From contig CATNEN010000038.1 of NCBI GenBank assembly GCA_950097015.1, forward strand, positions 19,688,001-19,752,000: a DNA stretch of 64,000 nt. Reading direction: 5' to 3'. The notes under the pieces were generated by a model. It was not told the DNA's origin, did no database searches, and was given only the letters and a program-made list of their open reading frames with translations. Origin of the DNA: Macrostomum hystrix (Eukaryota; Platyhelminthes; Macrostomidae). Shown here one piece after another: positions 14,501-25,044 of the stretch. Every line of letters starts with the position of its first letter. The stretch's first letter is position 1. Position numbers and translations under genes: made by a program.

Positions 14501-17500
14501 TCTGCCGTGACTTTCTCATCGTCAGGCAGTGTACACTCTCACTGTGCCTTGGAGGTTGGCCCTCAAGGGCGTAAACTGCACGACAAGCCCCCATGCCTTC
14601 TCTCTGCGGCTGTCGCCCCAAATAAATGTGGCCTCGCCGCGGAATCGAACTTAGGGACCGGGGTGCGAGAGGCAAACGCGATAACCGCTCTGCCACCGAC
14701 CCCCCAGTATGACCTGCATTTTTTAATTTATATAAATAATTTCAATTCAGATTCATTTTGGAGGACACAGAGGAAGCCTTGATGAGCATGGTGGAGTTCT
14801 GCAATCAAGCCCGAGCCCTAGGGGCTATAATTCAGGTGTGAACTCGGCTGTGTTTTCATGTTCAATGGGACTTAAAGAGTGAGGGAGATAACAAGAGAAT
14901 GAGAGGGGGAAGACAGAGAGAGAGAATAAAGAGAGAATGGGAAAGAGAATGATAAAGAATGAGGGACGGAATGAGGGTGAGAATGGAGGGGGAATGGGGG
15001 AGAGAATAGGGGAGAATGGGGGAGAGAATGAGGGGGAGAATGGGGGAGAGAATGAGGGTGGAGAATGGGGGGGAAGAATGGGGGAGAAGAATGGGGGAGA
15101 GAATGGGGGAGAGAATGAGGGGAACAATGTTGGTAGTGAATTGGGGATAATGAGAGAGCAAGAAGGTAGAATGATGGATCGAAAGTCAAGGGTGATAGCC
15201 AGCTCAACGTGCTCAACACCTTACAAAAATCAGGGCGGGGCCAGCCACAAGAGCTCTCAGGTGCGAAGCCTTTGCGCCCAGACCCTGTCAGAGCTCTGCG
15301 ACCGCATGGGCCCCGGCCGGGTGCTGTCGGGCGTCAAGGATGTCACCGACAAGCTGTTGGTCACCGCGGCAAACCTGTGCCTCGACGGCAGTCAGGAAAC
15401 TCGCTACTGGGGCCGCAAGATTCTCTATCCGCTGCTGGGCCATCAGGACTTTGACGCCCTGTTGAGCAAGCACGTCTCCTCGACTGTCATGCGCAACCTC
15501 AAGGACATCCTGGAGAATCTGCGTCAGAAAGGCGTCGGCGATCAGCCACCGTCGGCGTTCAGCGCCGGAGGCCGCAGTCGCCGGGGAACGTCGGCCGGGT
15601 CGGCGGATTCCGGCAGCGTGGCCGGCTCCTACGCCTCCTCCGGTCAGTCGGCACCGATGGGCCGTCAGCGGGCTGGCGTCGCCAGCAACAGCAGGCTCAG
15701 CGAGGCAGCCGCCGATCTCGTCAAATCGGCCTGCCAGCAGCTGAACGCCACCGACTGGAAGGAGCGGCTAGCGGGCATCGACCAGCTGGCGGAGCTGAGC
15801 GGCGACAAGCCAGATTTGGTCGGCCAGTGCATTGTCAAGGTGAGACAGGGAGATCGTGGCTCAATGGTTGGAGGTTCGGACTTTAGTAGCCTAGAGAGGT
15901 CGGGAGTTCGAGTTTTAGCCAAAAGTCCATAGACTGATGATAATGATAATAATTGCAGGAGGGCTGCGGGCAATGGCACATCATTTGGTCCCGCAGTCAG
16001 CGATGAGGCAATTCTGCCCATTTCGCCGACTCCTGAGTATAACACACGCACACAGATACTGTACGCAGGTTCACGCTAACACAGGCGTGTACATCTGCCC
16101 TGACTTTCTCATCGTCAGGCAGTGTACACTCTCACTGTGCCTTGGAGGTTGGTCCTCGAGGGCGTAAATTGCACGACAAGCCACCAAGCCTTCTCTCCGC
16201 GGCTGCGTCCCAAATAAATGTGGCCTCGCCGCGGAATCGAGCTCAGGGACCTTGGTGCGAGAGGCAAACGCGTTTGACTGCTCTGCCACTCATCACTCAT
16301 CCATATCCCCAGCTGTACATAGGCTTTACAAGGCGCCACGCAATAGCTGTGGCTGGCGTGCCACTGGCTGTACCCTACTTGGTTTATTGTCTTTTTGTCC
16401 GTGTTTCTCCTTTGAAATTGCAATGTCTCGTTCGCCTTTTTGTGTCTCTCATTGTTGCGAAGGTCTCGTTAGGGCACAGGGAAAATTCTGGGAGATAGGG
16501 AGATTTTCGTAGACTTAAAGAGGGAGAATAGATACAGAGTTTGATGGGGAGAATAGGAGAGTTAGAGGGGGAGAATAGGAGAGTTAGAGGGGGAGAATAG
16601 GAGAGTTAGAGGGGGAGAATAGGAGAGTTAGAGGGGGAGAATAGGAGAGTTAGAGGGGGAGAATAGGAGAGTTAGAGGGGGAGAATAGGAGAGCTAGAGG
16701 GGGAGAATAGGAGAGTTAGAGGGGGAGAATAGGAGAGCTAGAGGGGGAGAATAGGAGAGCTAGATAGGGAGAATAGGAGAGTTAGAGGGAGAGAATAGGA
16801 GAGTTAGAGGGGGAGAATAGGAGAGTTAGAGGGAGAGAATAGGAGAGTTAGAGGGAGAGAATAGGAGAGTTAGAGGGGGAGAATAGGAGAGTTAGAGTGG
16901 GAGAATAGGAGAGTTAGAGGGGGAGAATAGGAGAGTTAGAGGGGGAGAATAGGAGAGTTAGAGGGGGAGAATAGGAGAGTTAGAGTGGGAGAATAGGAGA
17001 GTTAGAGGGGGAGAATAGGAGAGTTAGAGGGGGAGAAAAGATTTGTGTGGGAGGTTGAGTCTGTCTAAGGGAGAAAGTGCGAGAATGTGAGTTAGCCTAT
17101 AACTTCTATCCCTGGTCCCTTCTCAAATCCCATGCAGTTCATGGACGCATTCGCGCCGCGATTATGCGACTCAAACTCGAAGGTGCAACTGCACGCGCTT
17201 GAGACCTCGCTGACGCTGGTTCATCCGTTGAGAAATTATCTACCAGCGGTGGCCAACACTCTGGTGCAGAACGCGGCTCCGGTGTTGTCGTCGAAGTCAG
17301 CCGAGTTGGCAAGCCTAGCCGGCCAGCTGTTGGACGCATTCATATCGGAGCTGGACTCCGAGAAACTGGCCCAGCCATTGGTTCAGGTGAGTTTAGCAGC
17401 TTTTCTTTGTTGGTAACGATCAATCGTCTTTTATCGTGGAATCCTTTGATTTCTAAGAAATAGTCAGCCAGATCTGCAAGCAAACCATTTAAAAAACTGG

Positions 17501-18066
17501 ATTTATTTTTGAAAAGTTTGAAATTTCGTTTGAAGTTTGAGCTAAAGCTAACGATGCGATTGGCGATAAAGCGCTACTTTTTTAGATCGTTAAATGTTTA
17601 AATCGTATTTACTTTGCGCAAGAACGGCAGCTTTTTTTAAATAACTGACGATCACAACTGACGACTGACGCCCCAGTCCGCGGACTGAACAGCTGTAGGC
17701 GGCGAATCACCCAGCCTATTATCTACTGAATGCTATTTATAATTTCGTCACCAGGCGGTTGCCACCGGAAATCACCGATCCAAGCCGGAACTTGTTGACA
17801 AACTGGCCGCATTGGCTGAGCGTCTGGCGCCGCGCAAGCCTCGCCTGGCCCAGTTGCACCTGGAACCGGAGCTGTTCCGCTTGCTAGCCGGCCTATCGAC
17901 TGCGCCAGGAGCCGGCTCGGTGGCCCTGAAGGGCAGCGTCTACCGCCTGGCCCAGACTCTCGCTAGCTACTCAAGCGCTAGCGAACTGTTGGACAGAGCT
18001 CGCTCCAATGCCCAGTGCACACCGCAGGCTGTGGCTATGCTGGAGGATGCACTAAGGCAGCAATGA
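193..18066 (+). CDS. TOGARAM1: TOGARAM1/crescerin-like TOG-array protein (5' incomplete)
   Basis: Sixteen exons chain in phase with no stop: 193-688, 1120-1410, 2493-2630, 5332-5549, 7150-7271, 7649-7905, 8335-8451, 8602-8634, 9455-9834, 10105-10203, 13324-13444, 13828-14314, 14751-14835, 15234-15839, 17138-17386, 17755-18066 (TGA). They encode 1336 residues. Residues about 1-165 are Gln/Pro-rich, and residues 165-760 are a low-complexity Ser/Gly/Gln linker. Two TOG domains follow, at about 822-1048 and 1102-1336. The first has the helix blocks DPDWQAKCDGLQL, EVKNLRSQVSRLAIQCLS and GSQETRYWGRKILYPLLGH, which align with the third TOG domain of vertebrate TOGARAM1. The second has DSNSKVQLHALETS. 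This family binds ciliary microtubules and sets axoneme length. The N-terminal TOG pair and the start codon should lie left of the window. The TOG exons are secure. The Q-rich and 33-bp exons rest on splice phase alone. Confidence 0.8.
1629..1857. repeat. 84-bp direct repeat, 2.7 copies
   Basis: Two full copies and one partial copy of a unit containing AGCATCCAAGGTCAGCAAAG sit in the intron after exon 1120-1410. The unit is a multiple of three and stays open in one frame, but it has no splice support as an exon. The rest of this intron (1411-2492) is AT-rich and shows nothing recognisable. Confidence 0.85.
3218..4444. repeat. 14-bp minisatellite (CTGTCTGACACTCC), about 88 copies
   Basis: A dense head-to-tail array lies in the intron between exons 2493-2630 and 5332-5549. 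Most units are identical. Variants (TCTAACACTCC, TCCATGTCTG, TCTCTGTCTAAG) cluster towards the 3' half. The array reads open in several frames on the minus strand because 14-bp units cycle through frames without making stops. Confidence 0.95.
4900..5290. repeat. Three adjoining short arrays (12, 33 and 28 bp units)
   Basis: A 12-bp CTATCTCACTGT array (about 4905-4990) passes into a 33-bp unit with CTGATCTAATCTCCCAGTC (about 5030-5170) and then a 28-bp unit with ATCTCATCCTTATCTACC (about 5200-5290). All share the motif CTGATCTAATCTC or a close relative. They end just before the acceptor of the exon at 5332. Confidence 0.85.
6237..7004. repeat. 20-bp minisatellite (AACTGACAAACTGAGGGGAT)
   Basis: About 38 head-to-tail copies lie in a TOGARAM1 intron. 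Recurrent variants are ACAGACAAAC, ACTAACACAC and TGGGCGGAT. The variant pair TGGGCGG followed by CTAACACAC occurs twice (about 6680 and 6940), as if a block of units was duplicated. Confidence 0.95.
7323..7445. repeat. Short array of about 27 bp, four or five copies
   Basis: Units containing AGAAGTTAGAACCAATCAGC repeat with small length differences in the intron between exons 7150-7271 and 7649-7905. Each unit carries a CCAAT pentamer, which I take to be chance. Confidence 0.75.
7960..8205. repeat. About 43-bp imperfect repeat, five copies
   Basis: Units with AAGGAGGTCATCTGACCCCC and ATCATTCAATCTT repeat in a TOGARAM1 intron. The core GGTCA(T/C)TTGACC recurs in another intron array at 13500-13815. 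Confidence 0.8.
8956..9222 (-). mobile_element. SINE-A copy, reverse orientation
   Basis: The stretch reads from the inner part (GGTGACACTAGACACCCAGAC) to the tRNA-like head (GAATCGAGCTCAGGGACC, then GCGAGAGGCAAACACG). It lies in the TOGARAM1 intron between exons 8602-8634 and 9455-9834. It is diverged, with inserted bases such as CGCCGCCGCGG. Confidence 0.75.
9895..9990 (-). repeat. tRNA-like remnant
   Basis: On the minus strand this reads as a tRNA-like A-box region (TAGCTCAATGGG) followed by a B-box-like GGTCACGGGCTCG. The spacing and surrounding sequence do not support a functional tRNA, so I take it as a SINE-head relic. It lies in the intron after exon 9455-9834. Confidence 0.35.
10318..10975. 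repeat. 22-bp minisatellite (AAAGATTGACAATGTCTGAC), about 30 copies
   Basis: A head-to-tail array in the intron after exon 10105-10203. Variants are AAATATTGGC, GTCTGGCAC and an occasional extra A run. It gives false ORFs in all three minus frames. Confidence 0.95.
11446..11711 (+). mobile_element. SINE-A copy, split by a foldback element
   Basis: The tRNA-like head is at the left end: GTGGCAGAGCGGT resembles an A box and GAGCTCGATTCCGCGG a B box. The body runs to CAGGAGTCAGCGGAACGGG, where a foldback element starts. Sequence resembling the continuation of the SINE (GCAGAACGGGCAATTATG) resumes at about 12949, after a repeat of the last 11-12 bases. Confidence 0.85.
11712..12936. mobile_element. 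Foldback DNA element with long inverted arms
   Basis: The left arm (11712-12291) and right arm (12514-12936) are near-perfect inverted copies around a spacer of about 220 bp. For example, AATTTTAAGTC at 12281 mirrors GACTTAAAATT at 12514. The left arm is longer because a 14-bp unit (CCCGTCGAGATTTG) has expanded at 11800-11930. The ends begin GAGGCTTGCCCGCAGG and, on the other strand, GAGACTTGCCCGCAGG. An 11-12 bp duplication (AGCGGAACGGG) flanks it at 11701-11711 and 12938-12948. No transposase is visible, so it is non-autonomous. The duplication length fits Mutator-like elements better than hAT (8 bp), but the superfamily is not proven. Confidence 0.85.
13500..13815. repeat. Imperfect array with GGGGTCACTTGACCTCC core
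   Basis: About seven diverged units of about 45 bp, each with the near-palindrome GGTCACTTGACC, fill the intron between exons 13324-13444 and 13828-14314. The array ends within 10 bp of the acceptor. Confidence 0.8.
14330..14716 (-). mobile_element. SINE-A full copy with target-site duplication
   Basis: The element (14341-14705) is flanked by the identical 11-mer AGTATGACCTG at 14330-14340 and 14706-14716. Its tRNA-like head is at the right end (GGGGGGTCGGTGGCAGAGCGG on the minus strand) and its tail is an (ATT)n run at the left end. That is the layout of a retroposed tRNA-derived SINE. It lies in the TOGARAM1 intron between exons 13828-14314 and 14751-14835, in antisense. Confidence 0.9.
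14880..15125. repeat. Purine-rich GGGGGAGAGAATG array
   Basis: An irregular polypurine stretch of GGGGGAGAATGAGG-like units in the intron before exon 15234-15839. A second polypurine array follows in the next intron. Confidence 0.85.
15850..16290 (-). mobile_element. SINE-A copy next to a second tRNA-like segment
   Basis: A reverse SINE-A copy runs from the GATAATGATAATAATTGCAG tail (about 15936) to the head at about 16290. Left of it, 15850-15925 looks like a different tRNA-like head on the plus strand (GTGGCTCAATGGTTGG, then GGGAGTTCGAGTTTTAGCC). The pair lies in the intron after exon 15234-15839. Confidence 0.7.
16530..17038. repeat. 22-bp polypurine minisatellite (GAGGGGGAGAATAGGAGAGT)
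   Basis: About 23 copies in the intron before exon 17138-17386, with almost no pyrimidines other than the T in AATAG and GTTAG. Long one-strand purine tracts of this kind can adopt triplex structures; that is general knowledge and not seen here. Confidence 0.95.
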
Positions 18067-20429
18067 GTTTGAATTTTTTTCCGTAATTTCTTTTCTTCTG
18101 TGATTTTTTTCTTCTGTTTTTGCCTCAGTGCATTGTTGACCGTTCTCCATATTTAGATGTTAATGTAGGTTAATGTTATTTGTCAGGACTGTTGTTTAAT
18201 TTTTAATGAACGCGTCTGTACTGATATAGGTCCACACACCCAAATCCATGGTGTCCACACCCAAATCCATGGTGTATACACCCAAATCCATTTTGTATAC
18301 ACCCAAATCCATTTTGTATACACCCAAATCCATTTTGTATACACCCAAAAATCCATTTTTATACACCAAAATCCATTTTGTACACACCAAAATCCATGGT
18401 GTTACACACACCCAAATCCATGTTGTACACACACCCAAATCCATCGTGTACACACCCAAGTCCATGGTTTACATACACCCAAATCTATATGATGGTTTTG
18501 CAAGTGGAAGTGGAACCAAATTTAATATTGTATCAATACCCACAGAGCCCTTGGAATTAAAGTATTAATTTCGATCAAGTGAGTCAATGCTCAGAGTGTG
18601 TGCCACGTATTTTAACCGATTAATGAATAGCGTCGAATGTTTATTAGTATAATAACTTAGTATAATAATTTGTTTATAATCACAGCGCCGATCAATTTAA
18701 ACGTGTTCGTGTGTACATTCCCTTTAATCTGTGCTTTGGCTCTTTATAAAAACACAATAGAGGATGATTCTACGAGTTTTGCCTCTCTCAACTGTGACAA
18801 CTTTTGTGGTATCAACTTACGAGTATGTGTCTTGTGTCTCTATAGGATGTTCTTCTCGAAGCTTTGCTAATTCATTTTTCGCTCAAAATTGATAATTTAT
18901 TGCCTTAAACCAATTTTTTTACGTCATTGCTATTTTATTGATTTAATAATGAACAGCTTCTGCTCAATTTGCATCTCTCTGCTAATATAACCTGTTGTTT
19001 ATTTATTACTAATCGTAAATTTAGCTTCAGAGAATGCCAAGAACAAAAAAGTGTGAGGAACTCAATGTTAATTAGCCTTCTATACAATTAATTAATATTT
19101 GTATGAAGGCTGCGGGCAATGGCGCATCATTTGGTGACACTAGACCCGCAGCCAACGAGGATTCAATTCTGCTCATTTCGCTGACTCCTGAGCACACAGT
19201 CATGTACGCTCACACAGGTGTGTACATCTGCTCTGACTTTCTCATCGTCAGGCAGTGTACAATTTCACTGTGCCTTTGAGATTGACCGTCAACGGTGTGA
19301 ATTTCACGACAAGCCTTCTTTCCGCGGCTGCGCCCCAAATGAATGTGGCCTCGCCACAGATTCGAACTCGTGACCCTAGGCACGAAAGCTATTTTTGTTC
19401 TTGACACAAACGGTGTAACTTTTAACATCAATATTTTCAATCAAGATCTGATTTGGTTAAAAGTGAACATATTTTTATTAAAAACTATCTGTCTAATCGT
19501 TTTATTTATAATTATGAAATGAATCTTCTCGATGAACACCTTTAAAATCTTAATTGGTAGATTTCCTCACCAATGTTGTTCTTGAGTGATTGATGTGATT
19601 GATCTACGCCGAATTTTTCGAATTTTTTAGTAAATGATTCTTTCAATGTACAGTCAATCTTTGAAGTTACATATTTTGTTATTTATAGTAGATATTTATA
19701 GAATTTGTTTGAACTTACAAAACAATTCAAGCAGTGATATGAGATTTATACTCTATTTTGAATTTAACAAACAGACAAACAAAAACTCCGTCCCACAAAA
19801 ATATAGCTTTTTATCTTCTGTGATTATATTATTTTCTGACATTCAGTTTATACATTCTACACAAAAAATGTGTTCTATCTCTTCTGTGCATTCCAAAGTT
19901 AATACAATAATCGTACTAAACAGTATATGTAAATTTCCGTCCGAGTCTGTACTCTGTTGCGTATTCTTAGAGGATTGCGCAGCCAGATTTGACAAATGGT
20001 CACAGGCCCGTAACCTCAGCTTTGTTTCTTGCTTGATTTTATAATTTTGTTTATTTAAGAAAGCATGCACTAGATTTAGATGGCAGAATTGTAATACACG
20101 CTAACAAATCACAAAATACACCTTGATAAAAGTAACTTTTTTTCATTTAATAAATCTCTGATTTAAACAAATATTTTAAATTGAAACCTACAATACTTGT
20201 CATTTAGATGTGGCTGGGTCGCAGACTGAACATCTGTACACAGCCAAACAATTATCAAACGAAAATTACCACCGAATTTCGGAGACACGAGTCGCACTTT
20301 GAATTAAAGAACTGATGAAAGAACACTTCTAAAATAATGGTCGTAGCTTTTTTAGTTTCAAATATGGCAAAAATAAAACAAAAAACATTAAATTTAAACT
20401 TCAAGTGTACATAAATACAGCCATCACAA
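18067..20429. other. Intergenic: small array, SINE, AT-rich DNA
   Basis: Downstream of the TOGARAM1 stop there is a CCAAATCCATTTTGTATACA-type array at 18229-18487 (unit about 21 bp, about 12 copies). A possible polyadenylation hexamer ATTAAA lies at 18556. A reverse SINE-A copy is at 19106-19378. The rest is AT-rich with no supported gene. Confidence 0.7.
19106..19378 (-). mobile_element. SINE-A copy, diverged
   Basis: A reverse copy from GAAGGCTGCGGGCAATGGCGC to the B-box region GATTCGAACTCGTGACC. The head is decayed (ACAGATTCGAACTC in place of GCGGAATCGAGCTC), so this is probably an old insertion. Confidence 0.75.
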
Positions 20430-21718
20430 TCACTTTGGTTTAGGCAATTCGGATGTATTCCTGAAATCCCAATAGCGTCTAGAATCCGCTTCTAACCAAG
20501 CTCGCTTCTCGTTAAGTACATCTGAAATGAAGGCGGAGATGAAATTGATAGAAAGGTGGCCTTTTGTAAAGTATCATATATTGAAGTACAGATCAATCGA
20601 CGCCATTATCGACGACAACACCAATATGACCGACACGTTGGGAGCCTCAAGCCAAGGTAAAAACGTATACTCCCGACTTGAAGGTCGGTTTTACAGAGTC
20701 TTATCTCTCCCCTCCCCTCTCTCTCTCCCCTCTGTAAAACAGAGTTTTACAGAGTACAGAGTTACAAGTCGGTTTCTTGACTCCACTGGAACAATTTGAT
20801 TCCTTTAGCAATACACTTAATTCTCTGCATTGCTTCAGTTCACCCTGCTCGGTATACTACCGGCAGCTGTGCTGTCGGTAGCATTTTATGGGTAATCAAC
20901 CCCAGCTGTATATGCCGCCTCTTAAAGTGCACCATTGTACATCTGGGCTAACTTCGTGGTTTAAGAGATAGTGTAATTGTTATTACTTCCCCATTTTCTC
21001 TGTATTTGTTTACGCTCTTATAGTACTCTCTCCTCTCTCCCTCCATCTGTTCAACTTCTTAGCTAAGCTTCACTTCTCTTTCCTCTCCCTCGTCTCTGAT
21101 TGGCTAGCTGTTCGTCTCTCGTTCCTCACCCCTCCTTTTCAGCTCTTACCGTCTTGGCCCGTCCTTACTCGTGTTACCCTGCTGCCCCTCCTAATCTATT
21201 GTTTAATATATTTGATTCTCGGCCTAGGATGGCCAAGAACCACTAAGAAGAAAGAGAGAACACTTTGTTTCTTGGAAAACAATTTAAAGGCTGATTTTTA
21301 AGTAAAAATTCACTAGCTAAAAATAACTTTTTACTCACTAAAACTATATGAGCAGTCTTATTAGCCGAAACTCACCTTCTGCGGTGGGCAGCACTCCCTT
21401 CACCTGGGTCTCGGTTGGGCGCAGGGGTTTGCTGAGATGAATTTCCCTTGTTTTCAGCTCCTGACCCATGAACACTTTCGCCTGCAGGCTGACTGTGTCC
21501 ATCGGCGGATCTTTGACCAGACTGCGGGCCAAAAGTTGAGCCTGAATCTCTTGCAGACGGTCCTTAGCAAACGGTGCTTCAAATGCTTGCAACACTTCCT
21601 CGTAGTGCTGCTGGCTGATTGGTCTCTGTAGTTCGCGTCTAGTGCAACAATTTGGCCGTTTTTGCTGTTTTTGCTTGTTTGTACCGCTAGCTGCAGGATT
21701 CGATAAGTCATTCGACAT
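20430..21718 (-). CDS. Unrecognised 144-aa protein, two exons
   Basis: Exon 1 (21376-21718) starts with ATG and ends in a GTGAGT donor. Exon 2 (20430-20521) follows a TTTCAG acceptor and ends in TGA. The joined frame is open and gives 144 residues. The protein is hydrophilic, with a basic N-terminus (residues 1-30 include KQKQQKRPNCCTRREL), a helical middle (QHYEEVLQAFEAPFAKDRLQE) and a C-terminus with KRAWLEADSRRYWDFRN. I see no signal peptide or membrane segment. Size and composition recall small axonemal proteins, but I do not recognise a family. The splice sites and an intron of about 850 bp support a real gene. The opposite-strand ORF at 20527-20799 is intron shadow. Confidence 0.6.
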
Positions 21719-22112
21719 TGCTTTGGAAGTAAAGTGCTGTCTATTTTAGTCTGAGAAGAAGATTAGAAAGATTAGAAAGTAGAGCCCGGAGACAGGATGG
21801 CAGAGCATTGCTCTGGCAGGCACATTCCCTATAGGCCATTGTGGTCTCCGTTGGCAACAGGTTGGGCAGAAGCGATTTCAGCAACCCACAGCCCTCCGGG
21901 AGAGGAAGTATATGCGGGGCTGCACGTGAAATTCAAACATGCGGGGAAAGATAAAGTACATGTGAGCGAGCTGTGCACCGGCGTCCCCGACTGAAGCCGT
22001 ATGGCTTGAATGTACATTTGAAGTCGGGACTAGAATTGTATAATTTGCATATACCTGCTTTCAAATTCACACGTATACATGAATACATGATTAGGCATTG
22101 AGACAAAGCGCT

Positions 22113-24237
22113 TTCAAGGATGGCTCATTGCGCTGGCCTCAGGTTTTGAAGGATGACTCATTGAGCTGGCCTCAGGTTCTGAAGGATGGCTCATTGAGCT
22201 GGCCTCAGGTTTTGAAGGATGACTCATTGAGCTGGCCTCAGGTTTTGAAGGATGACTCATTGAGCTGGCCTCAGGTTTTGAAGGATGGCTCATTGAGCTG
22301 GCCTCAGGTTTTGAAGGATGGCTCATTGAGCTGGCCTCAGGTTTTGAAGGATGGCTCATTGAGTTGGCCTAAGGTTTTGAAGGATGGCTCATTGAGCTGG
22401 CCTCAGGTTTTGAAGGATGACTCATTGAGCTGGCCTCAGGTTTGGAAGGATGGCTCATTGAGCTGGCCTCAGGTTTTGAAGGATGGTTCATTGAGCTGGC
22501 CTCAGGTTTTGAAGGATGGCTCATTGAGTTGGCCTCAGGTTCTGAAGGATGGCTCATTGAGTTGGCCTCAGGTTTTGAAGGATGGCTCATTGAGGTGGCC
22601 TCAGGTTTTGAAGGATGGATCATTGAGGTGGCCTCAGGTTTTGAAGGATGGCTCATTGCACTGGCCTCAGGTTCTGAAGGATGGCTCATTGAGCTGGCCT
22701 CAGGTTTTGAAGGATGGCTCATTGAGCTGGCCTCAGGTTTTGAAGGATGGCTCATTGAGGTGGCCTCAGGTTTTGAAGGATGGCTCATTGAGCTGGCCTC
22801 AGGTTTTGAAGGATGGCTCATTGAGCTGGCCTCAGGTTCTGAAGGATGGCTCATTGAGCTGGCCTCAGGTTTTGAAGGATGGCTCATTGAGCTGGCCTCA
22901 GGTTTTGAAGGATGACTCATTGAGCTGGCCTCAGGTTTTGAAGGATGACTCATTGAGCTGGCCTCAGGTTTTGAAGGATGACTCATTGAGCTGGCCTCAG
23001 GTTTTGAAGGATGGCTCATTGAGCTGGCCTCAGGTTTTGAAGGATGGCTCATTGAGCTGGCCTCAGGTTTTGAAGGATGGCTCATTGAGCTGGCCTCAGG
23101 TTTTGAAGGATGGCTCATTGAGCTGGCCTCAGGTTTTGAAGGATGGCTCATTGAGCTGGCCTAAGGTTTTGAAGGATGGCTCATTGAGCTGGCCTAAGGT
23201 TTTGAAGGATGGCTCATTGAGCTGGCCTAAGGTTTTGAAGGATGGCTTATTGAGCTGGCCTAAGGTTTTGAAGGATGACTCATTGAGCTGGCCTAAGGTT
23301 TTGAAGGATGGCTCATTGAGCTGGCCTCAGGTTTTGAAGGATGGCTCATTGAGCTGGCCTAAGGTTTTGAAGGATGACTCATTGAGCTGGCCTCAGGTTT
23401 TGAAGGATGGCTCATTGAGCTGGCCTCAGGTTCTGAAGGATGGCTCATTGAGCTGGCCTCAGGTTTTGAAGGATGACTCATTGAGCTGGCCTCAGGTTCT
23501 GAAGGATGGCTCATTGAGCTGGCCTCAGGTTTTGAAGGATGACTCATTGAGCTGGCCTCAGGTTTTGAAGGATGACTCATTGAGCTGGCCTCAGGTTTTG
23601 AAGGATGGCTCATTGAGCTGGCCTCAGGTTCTGAAGGATGGCTCATTGAGCTGGCCTCAGGTTTTGAAGGATGACTCATTGAGCTGGCCTCAGGTTTTGA
23701 AGGATGACTCATTGAGCTGGCCTCAGGTTTTGAAGGATGGCTCATTGAGCTGGCCTCAGGTTTTGAAGGATGACTCATTGAGCTGGCCTCAGGTTCTGAA
23801 GGATGGCTCATTGAGCTGGCCTCAGGTTCTGAAGGATGGCTCATTGAGCTGGCCTCAGGTTTTGAAGGATGGCTCATTGAGCTGGCCTCAGGTTTTGAAG
23901 GATGACTCATTGAGCTGGCCTCAGGTTTTGAAGGATGACTCATTGAGCTGGCCTCAGGTTCTGAAGGATGGCTCATTGAGTTGGCCTCAGGTTTTGAAGG
24001 ATGACTCATTGAGCTGGCCTCAGGTTTTGAAGGATGGTTCATTGAGCTGGCCTCAGGTTTTGAAGGATGGCTCATTGAGCTGGCCTCAGGTTTTGAAGGA
24101 TGACTCATTGAGCTGGCCTCAGGTTTTGAAGGATGGTTCATTGAGTTGGCCTCAGGTTTTGAAGGATGGCTCATTGAGCTGGCCTCAGGTTTTGAAGGAT
24201 GGCTCATTGAGCTGGCCTCAGGTTTTGAAGGATGGCT
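22113..24237. repeat. 33-bp minisatellite (CTCATTGAGCTGGCCTCAGG), about 64 copies
   Basis: A 2.1-kb array with an 11-codon unit, so one plus frame stays open for 765 codons and other frames on both strands for hundreds. Variants are single bases at fixed positions (GATGGCTC/GATGACTC, GGTTTTG/GGTTCTG, CCTCAGG/CCTAAGG) and occur in runs, as expected from unequal exchange. No promoter, splice or non-repeat coding context supports translation. Confidence 0.95.
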
Positions 24238-25044
24238 CTGTAGCTACACAAAAATTTGCTATAGGTGCTAAACATTATCAACAAACTGTTTCACAAAGGC
24301 AGTGCTTTAATGAAATGGGGCAGCATGTTGGTACGAGCTTAAGTGGATATTGGTTTATTTTTCGTAGTCCAAAAAAATGGTATCTCTGTTTTTAACAGTT
24401 CCCATCCCGTTATCTAGCGAACAATAAAAAGCATCTTCAAACTGTGAGCACAGTTTAAGCAATAAACAGCACCTATCGTGTATCGCTTATCGTGAGAAAC
24501 AGTCTGCTCACTTGACAGAAGAAAGAGGGCCCACAGAAACCAAACTACCAGCTGTAGCCATGCAGAGGGACAGACATCGCGCTGTCTAATGCGTATACGG
24601 TAGAGATGGGCCATATCAGTCTATAGCTCAGTAAGAGTAGCTCTGTAGCTCTATTGTAAAAGCACGACCAACCTCTGAGTAGAGAGGGGAGGAGCCATTT
24701 CAAGTTGCTATACCATTCTGGAGTCGTTGCATCTTCGCAATTAGAAGTGTAATGCGCACACGCATTAGTTATTTCTAACGCATATAGCAGCGCTAGCAAG
24801 AGAACCTTTAGAGTCCACACAGCCTAATTGGCTTTGTCAATTGTTTCAAGAGCAATTATTCATCTTCTATATAAGTATCATTTTCACAATTCCAACTGCA
24901 GTTTGTCTGCCGCAAAAGATTGGTCTGCTGTTAGTGTTTCGCTCTCTATTTAAGAAGGCACGAACATTTGTGTCTTTTCAGTGAGTCTTTCTATGACTAG
25001 TTTTGGACTTCAATAAGACAGGCTGCATTCAGTTTCGTGTGCAG
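24238..25044. other. Intergenic leader region of the 25045 gene
   Basis: Unique-looking sequence without a supported ORF. The last 180 bp hold a TATA-like box and presumably the 5' UTR of the gene starting at 25045. Confidence 0.5.
24868..24875 (+). promoter_or_regulatory. Candidate TATA box
   Basis: TATATAAG lies 170 bp upstream of the ATG at 25045. The spacing allows a transcription start near 24900 and a 5' UTR of about 145 bp. It is a motif match only. Confidence 0.35.

Noticed and set aside
20527..20799. Plus-strand ORF of 90 codons starting MKAEMKLIE
   Set aside because: It lies opposite the intron and the acceptor of the minus-strand 144-aa gene, and it has no splice support of its own.
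22098..24395. A 765-codon ORF and overlapping long ORFs on the other strand
   Set aside because: They are produced by a 33-bp tandem unit without stops. Several frames are equally open, and there is no splice or promoter context.
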